A stretch of 7,654 nt of DNA from JACNLN01 sp964626495 (GTDB lineage: Bacteria > Fidelibacterota > Marinisomatia > Marinisomatales > CAZVFT01), in assembly GCA_964626495.1 (NCBI GenBank), contig CAZVFT010000099.1, positions 1-7,654 on the forward strand, given 5' to 3'. The number at the start of each line of letters is the position of its first letter. Positions within the stretch are counted from its first letter, which is position 1. The notes below the pieces were generated by a model that was not told the origin of the DNA, did not search any database, and saw only the letters and a list, made by a program, of their open reading frames with translations. Position numbers and translations under genes: made by a program. Positions 1 to 5,926 of the stretch are shown piece by piece.

Positions 1-70
1 AGGATAATATTCCAATCACTGTTATTATTTGTTTTTTTTGAATAATAACCTTAACCTTGTTTTGTTCAAA

Positions 71-952
71 ATGTTAGATGCCATCATACTTGCAGGAACC
101 CCAAAGAAGGGAAAGCACCTTATCAGGGGTAAACACAAATTTTTTACTGAGGTCTATAATAATTACCTTGGGAATTTGGTTGTCGATGCCTTAGAGAAAA
201 GCTGCGTAATCGAATCTATATATATCATTGGGAATAAATCAGAATTAGAGAAAATAGTATCAGGGGGGAAAGTCCGTAAGATTATCCAGGAAAAAGGAAG
301 CTTTTTCGCGAATGCAATCGGAGCGTTTCACCACCTTGATGATTTTAATCACCCAGACAAGCAAGTGTTATATGCAAGTTGTGATATTCCTTTTTTAACT
401 CCCACAGCTATTGATGAGTGTGTCAGAAATGCTCCTCAGGCAGATTTTATTATGCCCTATTGCTTAAAAGAAGATTTTAAAACACTCTTTCCAGAATTCA
501 AATGGCCGTTTCTAATCTACAGGGAAGGAGAAATAAAACTGGGTAACATTGCTCTAACCAAGCCAAATAAAATTAAGAACAAGAAACTGTTTGATAGATT
601 TTTTGACCTGAGAAAAGTCTCTTTATCGAAGGATAGAGTAGAAGAATTGGTAAATATCCCCCCTATTGTGTTTGAAGCGCTCAGGCTAAGTGGCAAGGAG
701 GGGGTTAAAATAGTGTCAAGGGAATTTTATATGAGGTATGTTACTGGTCCCCTTGGGATAAAAACCGGTTTATCTGCCTATCCATCCATTGAAAAAGTTT
801 GTAAAATTTTCTCAAAGATGTTGAGATGCACAGTACTTGGTGTCAGAACAAGATATCCTGAGTTGTGCTTTGATATTGATAATGAGACTGTGGAATTAGA
901 ATATGTTCAAAAAAATTACAATCAGATAATGAAAAGGATTAATTCAAGATAA
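71..952 (+). CDS. MobA-like / GT-A fold nucleotidyltransferase, divergent
   Basis: Predicted cytoplasmic nucleotidyltransferase of 293 residues, resembling the NTP_transf_3 (MobA-like) group, which transfers NMP from an NTP to a sugar, cofactor or phosphate acceptor. The N-terminal strand and loop MLDAIILAGTPKKGK (1-15) take the place of the usual LAGGxSxRMG nucleotide loop, and GKHK at 20-23 matches the downstream GKPK-type lysine. YASCDIPFLT (101-110) holds the expected metal-binding Asp105 in a DxP motif. Near the C-terminus FDIDNETVELE matches the family's D-x-D-T-P-x-D-L-type ending. The ATG at 71 is chosen because it starts directly at the conserved first beta strand. An in-frame TTG at 29 would only add a poorly conserved leader, and neither start has a good Shine-Dalgarno. 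The glycine loop is altered (AGTPKKGK, no arginine in the usual spot), so the true substrate is unknown and Mo-cofactor synthesis should not be assumed. The gene stands alone, with no related pathway gene beside it. Confidence 0.72.
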   Translation: MLDAIILAGTPKKGKHLIRGKHKFFTEVYNNYLGNLVVDALEKSCVIESIYIIGNKSELEKIVSGGKVRKIIQEKGSFFANAIGAFHHLDDFNHPDKQVLYASCDIPFLTPTAIDECVRNAPQADFIMPYCLKEDFKTLFPEFKWPFLIYREGEIKLGNIALTKPNKIKNKKLFDRFFDLRKVSLSKDRVEELVNIPPIVFEALRLSGKEGVKIVSREFYMRYVTGPLGIKTGLSAYPSIEKVCKIFSKMLRCTVLGVRTRYPELCFDIDNETVELEYVQKNYNQIMKRINSR

Positions 953-961
953 TTACTGAAC

Positions 962-1017
962 TTCCACCGAAGTGTCAGGTGTATAGTAATGACATTTTCC
1001 GTGTGTGAACGGTGGGA
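962..1017. repeat. Nested inverted repeat in the 953-1168 spacer
   Basis: TTCCACCG (962-969) can pair with CGGTGGGA (1010-1017), seven Watson-Crick pairs plus one G-T. Inside it TGTCA (973-977) pairs with TGACA (990-994). No T-run follows, so it is not a convincing intrinsic terminator for the upstream gene. The TGTCA...TGACA core loosely recalls ends of some insertion sequences (IS21-like), but no transposase is present and only one copy is seen, so this is only a suggestion. Confidence 0.4.
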
Positions 1018-1044
1018 TTAAGTATATAACAATTTCACATTAAC

Positions 1045-1065
1045 TCTCTTCTATCCAAGAAGAGA
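1045..1065. repeat. Perfect 8-bp stem-loop
   Basis: TCTCTTCT (1045-1052) and AGAAGAGA (1058-1065) form a perfect 8-bp stem around a 5-nt loop. A short palindrome, TTAAC-AG-GTTAA (1076-1087), lies just downstream. Neither is followed by a run of T, so a transcription terminator is unlikely. An mRNA leader structure or operator for the lipoprotein gene at 1169 is possible but unproven. Confidence 0.4.
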
Positions 1066-1094
1066 TGAACGACGATTAACAGGTTAAAGAGTCT

Positions 1095-1113
1095 CAAATT
1101 GATAATCATTTTC
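1095..1113. promoter_or_regulatory. Possible Fur-box-like sequence
   Basis: The 19-mer at 1095-1113, with core GATAATCATT, matches the classical Fur consensus GATAATGATAATCATTATC at 15 of 19 positions by eye. It lies about 55-75 nt upstream of the lipoprotein start, a plausible operator distance. The surrounding DNA is AT-rich, so a match of this quality can arise by chance, and nothing in the downstream protein points to iron. Confidence 0.2.
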
Positions 1114-1168
1114 CATTCTTTTTGAGTACTGATAGAGTAATTACACAAGGTAATAATCAGATAATACA

Positions 1169-1942
1169 ATGATGAAAATAGTCATATTTATTACATCACT
1201 AATCTTGATAGTTGGATGTTCAAAACCTGTTAATATTAAGACACTTGCATCTGAGGAGAAAGTTTATAGTGGTAAGGTCTTTGGTTATTGGGATAACGGA
1301 AATAACAGGCTAAAAGGTTCATACAAGAATGGGAAAAAAGATGGGAGATGGACTTACTGGTATGAAAATGGACGAAAGGAGAAGAAAGGAACTTACAGGG
1401 GTGGCGTAGAAGAGGGGAAGTGGATATATTGGCGTGAAAGTGGGAAACCGCTAATGAAAGGAAAATACAAAAATGAGAAAAAAAATGGCGTATGGCTTTA
1501 TTGGTATAAAAATGGACGAAAGAAGAAAAAAGGAACTTACAGGGATAATGCAGAAGAAGGAAAATGGACATATTGGTTCGATAATGGAAAACCATCAAAA
1601 AAAGGAAAATATAAAAGTGAGAAAAAAGAAGGGAAGTGGACTTACTGGTATAAAAATGGACAGATAAATTTTGAAGGGACTTTCAATAATAATGTTAAAG
1701 TTGGTCAATGGGGGGAATGGTATAAAAACGGACATATTAAAATTGAAGGGACTTATTCCGACAAAGATGGTAAAAAAATTGGGCTTTGGACGTATCGGTA
1801 TGAAAGTGGACTGGAGAAACAAAAAGGGTTTTACGTAAATGATAAAAAATATGGTAAGTGGACATATTGGGATAAAAAAGGACAAAGGGAATGGGAAGGA
1901 ATCTACAGGAATGGTGAATTGGTTGATAAAATTGAATATTGA
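1169..1942 (+). CDS. MORN-variant repeat lipoprotein (YwqK-like)
   Basis: Predicted exported lipoprotein of 257 residues. The N-terminus MMKIVIFITSLILIVGC is a short basic and hydrophobic signal ending in a lipobox (IVGC), so Cys17 would be lipidated after cleavage and the mature protein anchored in a membrane. The rest is almost all tandem repeats of the MORN_2 type, each close to GxWTYWYxNGxxxxxGxY. The key tryptophans fall at 41, 61, 85, 109, 133, 157, 181, 207 and 231, a strict 24-residue period with one 26-residue step and a shorter first unit. Such repeats form elongated beta sheets and probably serve binding or structural roles. Databases often label relatives 'YwqK family antitoxin', but no toxin gene lies beside this one, so I would not carry that name over. 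The start is ATGATG: either Met (1169 or 1172) is possible, because the only AAGG (1147-1150) is too far upstream to decide. The protein is very rich in Lys, Gly, Trp and Tyr. Confidence 0.85.
   Translation: MMKIVIFITSLILIVGCSKPVNIKTLASEEKVYSGKVFGYWDNGNNRLKGSYKNGKKDGRWTYWYENGRKEKKGTYRGGVEEGKWIYWRESGKPLMKGKYKNEKKNGVWLYWYKNGRKKKKGTYRDNAEEGKWTYWFDNGKPSKKGKYKSEKKEGKWTYWYKNGQINFEGTFNNNVKVGQWGEWYKNGHIKIEGTYSDKDGKKIGLWTYRYESGLEKQKGFYVNDKKYGKWTYWDKKGQREWEGIYRNGELVDKIEY
1349..1636 (+). repeat. Two in-frame 144-bp tandem copies within the MORN gene
   Basis: Residues 61-108 and 109-156 are two copies of a 48-residue double unit, encoded by 1349-1492 and 1493-1636. Matching stretches such as AAATGGACGAAAG and AAAGGAACTTACAGGG lie exactly 144 nt apart. 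Each copy contains one unit with NGRK-x-KKGTYR and one with GKP-xx-KGKYK. Later units no longer follow this two-unit pattern. This looks like a fairly recent in-frame duplication on top of older 24-residue repeats. Confidence 0.75.
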
Positions 1943-2060
1943 TAATAGAAAGGCATTAAATTAAAAAAATAGCGGAGATGTTCTATCCTGAATAAGTCAT
2001 GAACTAATGTACCAACTGAAGTAAGTGCTGTAATAATAGTGGATAGAGAAATCATAGCGC

Positions 2061-2114
2061 TACGTAATTATGTAAGGCTCGCCGTAGGCTACGCCGAGGC
2101 AACGTAAATACGTA
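2061..2114. repeat. Long imperfect palindrome
   Basis: Two arms of about 26-27 nt fold on each other around a centre near 2087. The outer ends are both TACGTA (2061-2066 and 2109-2114). The inner part pairs CGCCGTAG with CTACGCCG (one mismatch, read as GCTCGCCGTAG against CTACGCCGAGGC). There are a few mismatches and one bulge. It could be a miniature repeat element, a remnant end of a mobile element, or a structured RNA segment. No poly-T follows, so a simple terminator is unlikely. Confidence 0.6.
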
Positions 2115-2182
2115 ATTGGTGGACATTACGTTTTATCTCCTCGCTCACAAGGGGAGTTCTTTCGACCCGCAGTGTTGCCTTT

Positions 2183-2208
2183 GACCCAGAGGGTCTCCAT
2201 TGGTGGAG
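2183..2208. repeat. Two adjoining small stem-loops
   Basis: GACCC (2183-2187) pairs with GGGTC (2191-2195) around AGA. Directly next to it CTCCA (2195-2199) pairs with TGGAG (2204-2208) around TTGG. They share one base, so they cannot both form fully. They belong to the G- and C-richer block that stands out from the flanking AT-rich DNA. Their role is unknown. Confidence 0.35.
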
Positions 2209-2352
2209 GAGGGAAAGGGCATATCGTTAATCCCTACCAGAGTAATACTATTATTCTTTTTGAAATGGTTTGTATGTAACAGCAAGTTTATTGTCTTGAA
2301 CTAACGTGTTGAAATATGAGTTGAAAGAGTTAGATTTTCAGGGGAATCAGCA

Positions 2353-3666
2353 ATGAAAACATCAACAGAAAAACGGGAAATCATCAATACCTTCCGGGAT
2401 CATGTCTCCAGCAGTAAGGCGGCATTTTTCCAAAAGTATGGAATGGATTTTGTGATGGGAAGGAGGGAAGGTTCCTACCTTTATGATTTTGATGGAGAGA
2501 AAAGACTTTATAATCTTCATTGCAATGGTGGGGTATTCAATCTGGGACATCGTAGTCAGGAACTCGTTGATCTTTTAAAAAAAACAGTTGATGAGCTGGA
2601 TATTGGTAATCATCATTTGATGAGCCTGGAGCGGGCAGAACTGGCGAAGATGATATCAGATCTCATGCCGGGTGATTTGAATTACACTGTTTTTGGAGTG
2701 AGTGGAGGAGAAGCGGTAGATCTCGCCATCAAAGTTGCCAGAGGATACACTGGGAAAACAAAGATAATTTCGGCAAAAGGAGGTTACCATGGACATACTG
2801 GATTGGCTCTGGCTGCAGGAGATGAACAATATCGAAGACCATTTGGATCACCATCACCGGGATTCTCTCAGGTTCCCTTTGGGGATGTAGAAGCGCTTCG
2901 ATCGGAAGTCGGGGATGATACTGCAGCAGTCATCCTTGAAACGATTCCCGCCACGCTTGGGATTATCGTGCCATCAACAAAATATATCCAGTCTGTCCGT
3001 TCTCTCTGCGACGAACGTGGAGCCTTATTAATTCTGGACGAGGTGCAAACGGGTCTTGGGCGGACGGGTAAACTCTGGGCTTTTGAACATTTTAACATTA
3101 TCCCTGATATTGTAGTGCTTGGGAAAGGGTTATCTGGAGGAATCTATCCTATTACTGCTACTGTTATTAGAACTCCCCTTGAATCGGTTTTTCACAAAGA
3201 TCCTTTCATTCACATTTCTACATTTGGCGGAGCGGAAATTGGATGCAGAATTGCTAAACGGGTGCTTGAGATTTCATCTTCCTATGAGTTTTTAAATCGC
3301 GTGAATTTGCTGGCAGATCAATTCCGGGCTGGCGTTGAAAAATTGATGACAAAACATCCAAAGTTCCTGTTGGGATTTCGACAATTAGGACTGATGATGG
3401 GACTTGAACTGAAAGATGACATGTCCGGTCCACTACTCACTAAAACGGCTTATGATCACGACCTACTTCTGATCTATGCTAATAACGACACATCAGTTTG
3501 TCAATGTCTGCCGCCTTTAGTGATGGATCTCGAGGACGTGGAGGGTGTAATGAAAAAGCTTGATGCTGCCCTCTCTTCCGCTCAGCGCCTTCGACCGATC
3601 GTGGGTGTAAAGTACAAGATGGAAAATATATGGAATAAAATAATCCGAAAGGAACCATCAAGATGA
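2353..3666 (+). CDS. Class III PLP-dependent aminotransferase
   Basis: Fold-type I PLP enzyme of 437 residues, a full-length member of aminotransferase class III. The group includes acetylornithine, GABA and omega-amino acid transaminases, glutamate-1-semialdehyde mutase and amine-phosphate phospho-lyases. Visible landmarks are SGGEA (117-121) for the PLP phosphate, YHGHTG (145-150) stacking on the ring, LDEVQTGLGRTG (228-239) with Asp229 for the pyridine nitrogen, and LGKGLSGG (256-263) with Lys258 as Schiff-base lysine. STFGGAEIGC (289-298) takes the place of the more common TFGGNPLAC. The position usually reading EPxQG is ETIPATLG (196-203), so this is not a standard acetylornithine or GABA enzyme and the substrate is open. 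No signal peptide, so cytoplasmic. AGGGG at 2340-2344 sits 8 nt before the ATG. The stop overlaps the next start as ATGA (3663-3666), which implies translational coupling to the kinase-like gene. Confidence 0.93.
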   Translation: MKTSTEKREIINTFRDHVSSSKAAFFQKYGMDFVMGRREGSYLYDFDGEKRLYNLHCNGGVFNLGHRSQELVDLLKKTVDELDIGNHHLMSLERAELAKMISDLMPGDLNYTVFGVSGGEAVDLAIKVARGYTGKTKIISAKGGYHGHTGLALAAGDEQYRRPFGSPSPGFSQVPFGDVEALRSEVGDDTAAVILETIPATLGIIVPSTKYIQSVRSLCDERGALLILDEVQTGLGRTGKLWAFEHFNIIPDIVVLGKGLSGGIYPITATVIRTPLESVFHKDPFIHISTFGGAEIGCRIAKRVLEISSSYEFLNRVNLLADQFRAGVEKLMTKHPKFLLGFRQLGLMMGLELKDDMSGPLLTKTAYDHDLLLIYANNDTSVCQCLPPLVMDLEDVEGVMKKLDAALSSAQRLRPIVGVKYKMENIWNKIIRKEPSR

Positions 3667-4577
3667 ACGTATCGGGAGAGATAATCCAGGAATTTGAGAC
3701 TGGATTAGACCCCAGTAATCTGGGAAACTCAACTATCCCAGCTGACGTCCTGGGGTATGGGGAAATTTCCACAGTTTTTAGGATTGGTGACGATAGAGAT
3801 TATGCCTATAAACGAATGCCTTTATTCTCCAGTATAGAGTCAGCAGAGAAATATATCAAAGACTACCGTACCTATTGCAAACATCTGTCCCAGGCAGGAT
3901 TACATTTACCGGAAGATGACACTGCCATCATTGTCAGTTCTGGTCGTCCTGTGGTTCTCTATATCATCCAAAGGCAGCTCCCACCGGAACGATTTGCTCA
4001 CAAGTTGCTTCATTCCTTGAGTGATGATGAAATCGCTCAAATGATTGAATCCATCATAGGAACAATAAAGAAGATAAACTCTTTCAATGACACCCATCGT
4101 CTAAACTTGGAGATTGCTCTGGATGGACAGCTTTCCAACTGGGTTTTATTTGAAGATGACTCCATATTATACGTTGATACCAGCACACCTCTTTTTCGCG
4201 TGAATGGAGAGGAACAACTTGATCCGGAACTATTTCTTAAAAGTGCCCCGTCTTTCTTGCGGTGGATTATCCGGTGGCTATTTTTAGAAGATGTGATGAA
4301 TCGATATTATGACAAGCGCCAGGTTTATATTGACCTTGTGGCGAATCTTTATAAAGAACAGCGGTTGGATCTGGTACCCTTGGTTATCGAGATTATCAAC
4401 GGGGAAGATTCGGCTGAGATGGAACCTCTTACTGAAAAAGAGGTGAAAAAATATTATAGTGAGGATAAGCTCATCTGGACACTGTTTCTGGCATTCCGGC
4501 GATTGGATCGCTGGATAAAAACAAAGATCCTGCGAAAACGTTATGAATTTATCCTTCCGGGAAAAATCAAAAGGTGA
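3663..4577 (+). CDS. Kinase-fold-like protein of unknown function (probably DUF6206)
   Basis: A 304-residue soluble protein that I believe belongs to the uncharacterised DUF6206 family, from the conserved look of its N-terminus (IPADVLGYGEISTVF). By eye it follows an aminoglycoside-phosphotransferase or protein-kinase layout. There is a glycine-loop-like LGYGEISTVF (30-39), a lysine in YAYKRM (Lys50), a hinge-like segment at VVLYIIQRQL (97-106), a catalytic-loop-like LDGQLSNW (153-160) with Asp154 and Asn159 at the kinase D+5N spacing, and a DFG-position-like LYVDTS with Asp172. The usual His before the catalytic Asp and the Gly after the last Asp are absent. If active, it would phosphorylate a small molecule using ATP; a pseudokinase is the alternative. 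The C-terminal 120 residues are helical and end in a basic tail with no membrane segment. Its start overlaps the aminotransferase stop by 4 nt, and its own stop overlaps the ribosome binding site AAGGTGA (4571-4577) of the next gene, so the three genes are likely made together. Confidence 0.8.
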   Translation: MNVSGEIIQEFETGLDPSNLGNSTIPADVLGYGEISTVFRIGDDRDYAYKRMPLFSSIESAEKYIKDYRTYCKHLSQAGLHLPEDDTAIIVSSGRPVVLYIIQRQLPPERFAHKLLHSLSDDEIAQMIESIIGTIKKINSFNDTHRLNLEIALDGQLSNWVLFEDDSILYVDTSTPLFRVNGEEQLDPELFLKSAPSFLRWIIRWLFLEDVMNRYYDKRQVYIDLVANLYKEQRLDLVPLVIEIINGEDSAEMEPLTEKEVKKYYSEDKLIWTLFLAFRRLDRWIKTKILRKRYEFILPGKIKR

Positions 4578-4580
4578 ATT

Positions 4581-5903
4581 ATGTGTGATACTTTTGTTGT
4601 GATGCCATCAAACACTAAAGACGGTTCTGTTATTTTTGGTAAGAACAGTGACCGTGAACCTAATGAAGCACAGATTCTGGAATACTACCCTTCAAAAGAA
4701 TATCCTGAAGATGCTACTGTTACCTGTACCTATCTCGAAATCCCCCAGAAATCGAGAACAAATGCTGTGCTCCTCAGTCGGCCTTTCTGGATGTGGGGGG
4801 CAGAAATGGGTGCTAATGAGAAAGGGGTGGTAATTGGAAATGAAGCGGTCTGGACAAAAATGCCTTTGGAACGGGAGGGGCGGTTGACAGGTATGGATCT
4901 GTTGCGTCTAACGCTGGAGCGAGCGGACACTGCAGAACAAGCACTGGAAGTTATCACGAATCTACTTATGGAATATGGTCAGGGTGGTTCCTGTGGATAT
5001 GAAAATAAACGGCTGACTTACCATAACAGCTTTCTTATCTCTGACCCGGAGGAAGCTTGGGTTCTGGAGACTGCTGGTCACCTATGGGCAGCATTGAAAG
5101 TTAAGGAGAGTTATGCTATCAGCAATGGACTTACTATTGGGGAAGAATTTGATCTGAGTCACCGTGATCTTATTGATACGGCTCGTAAGAATGATTGGCT
5201 TAAGGAAGGAAAGAATTTTCACTTTGCCCGGTGCTACTCCGACTGGTTTTATACAACATTCAGTAAATCAAAAATGCGCCGATCTAGCTCTATGGAGTGC
5301 TTTTCTGCTGCTGGGAATAATATGACTGTTCCCAAAGCATTTGCTGTTCTGAGGGATCACGGACATAATGATTACCATCCTGATAGCCACTTTTTGATGA
5401 ATCATATTTGTGCTCATTCTGCTAATACCATTGCCCGTCACGCCACCCAATCAACGGGTTCTCTGGTTGCCCATCTAAAAGGAGATGTTCACACCTTCTG
5501 GGGAACAGGCACCTCAGCCCCATGTCTATCAGTTTTTAAACCCATCTGGTTTAAGGGAAAGGTGTTGCCAGATTTAGGGCGAAAAACTTCCGGTGCTTTT
5601 TCATCATCTTCTTTATGGTGGAATCACGAACGGCTTCACCGGACAACACTAATGGATTTTCCTGTGCGATCCCGGATCATTCAACAAGAGCGGGATAGTC
5701 TAGAGCACGAATTTATAAAAGCTTCGGAGAATGCCGTAGGTGATAATTACTATGCTGTGACCAAAGAAGCCTTTTCCAGGGCTGAACAAAGTGAAGAAGA
5801 CTGGTTTTACATGATGCGTGGATTTCCCATCCGAAAGAAACCAAAACTCTCCTATCGATATTACTGGAGGAGACAGAATAAGAAAGCAGGAATCAAGATT
5901 TAA
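4581..5903 (+). CDS. Secernin-like C69-family Ntn hydrolase
   Basis: A 440-residue protein matching the secernin branch of peptidase family C69 (dipeptidase A-like). It is predicted to be an N-terminal-nucleophile amidohydrolase cleaving a peptide or other amide bond. The chain begins MCDTFVVMPS, so removal of Met1 exposes Cys2 as the catalytic nucleophile without a long propeptide. Other family landmarks are IFGKNSDR (18-25), WGAEMGANEKGVVIGNEAV (72-90), SFLISDPEEAWVLET (150-164) and AISNGL (179-184). No signal peptide or membrane segment, so it should act in the cytoplasm. AAGGTGA lies 3 nt before the ATG and overlaps the upstream stop, fixing this start, and Cys2 conservation supports it. 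Length is typical of bacterial secernins. The true substrate is unknown even for well-known secernins. Here, the coupling to an aminotransferase and a kinase-like protein suggests a specific amide rather than general dipeptides, but that is inference. Confidence 0.9.
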   Translation: MCDTFVVMPSNTKDGSVIFGKNSDREPNEAQILEYYPSKEYPEDATVTCTYLEIPQKSRTNAVLLSRPFWMWGAEMGANEKGVVIGNEAVWTKMPLEREGRLTGMDLLRLTLERADTAEQALEVITNLLMEYGQGGSCGYENKRLTYHNSFLISDPEEAWVLETAGHLWAALKVKESYAISNGLTIGEEFDLSHRDLIDTARKNDWLKEGKNFHFARCYSDWFYTTFSKSKMRRSSSMECFSAAGNNMTVPKAFAVLRDHGHNDYHPDSHFLMNHICAHSANTIARHATQSTGSLVAHLKGDVHTFWGTGTSAPCLSVFKPIWFKGKVLPDLGRKTSGAFSSSSLWWNHERLHRTTLMDFPVRSRIIQQERDSLEHEFIKASENAVGDNYYAVTKEAFSRAEQSEEDWFYMMRGFPIRKKPKLSYRYYWRRQNKKAGIKI

Positions 5904-5911
5904 TTGTCCAA

Positions 5912-5920
5912 AAAGGTGGT
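5912..5920 (+). promoter_or_regulatory. Strong ribosome binding site that sets a TTG start
   Basis: AAAGGTGGT at 5912-5920 lies 6 nt before TTG at 5927. No ATG exists in frame before residue 15, and starting there would delete most of the first membrane helix. The site therefore supports initiation at the TTG. Confidence 0.7.
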
Positions 5921-5926
5921 TGTAGG

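Larger units (their letters stand above)
1943..2352. other. 410-bp non-coding region before the aminotransferase operon
   Basis: No credible gene is visible on either strand. The stretch holds a distant inverted repeat (TCTATCC 1982-1988 with GGATAGA 2041-2047), a long imperfect palindrome (2061-2114) and a G- and C-richer block (about 2130-2220) with small stem-loops. The last 130 bp are AT-rich and presumably contain the operon promoter. The best sigma70-like pair I can find is weak: TTGTCT (2291-2296) and TATGAG (2315-2320), 18 bp apart. A ribosome binding site, AGGGG at 2340-2344, ends the region. The sharp change in composition around 2060-2220 suggests an inserted or decayed repeat element. 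Confidence 0.5.

Noticed and set aside
71..952. Molybdenum cofactor guanylyltransferase (mobA)
   Set aside because: Only the general fold is shared. The nucleotide loop is altered, the protein is about 100 residues longer than typical MobA, and no molybdenum genes are nearby.
1236..1885. Two long open frames on the minus strand opposite the MORN gene
   Set aside because: They exist because the repeated, Lys- and Trp-rich coding strand has few stop complements. Their products are repetitive Phe/Ser/His/Pro-rich sequences with no start signal or family resemblance.
1169..1942. YwqK-type toxin-antitoxin system
   Set aside because: The MORN-variant repeats match proteins that carry this label, but no toxin-like gene lies on either side and the protein has a lipobox, so an antitoxin role is unsupported.
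2061..2114. Intrinsic terminator of the lipoprotein gene
   Set aside because: The palindrome lies about 120 nt past the stop, has mismatches and a bulge, and no T-run follows.
1943..2352. CRISPR array or tRNA in the long spacer
   Set aside because: There are no regularly spaced direct repeats, and no cloverleaf with TTC-type arm and acceptor pairing could be found by eye.
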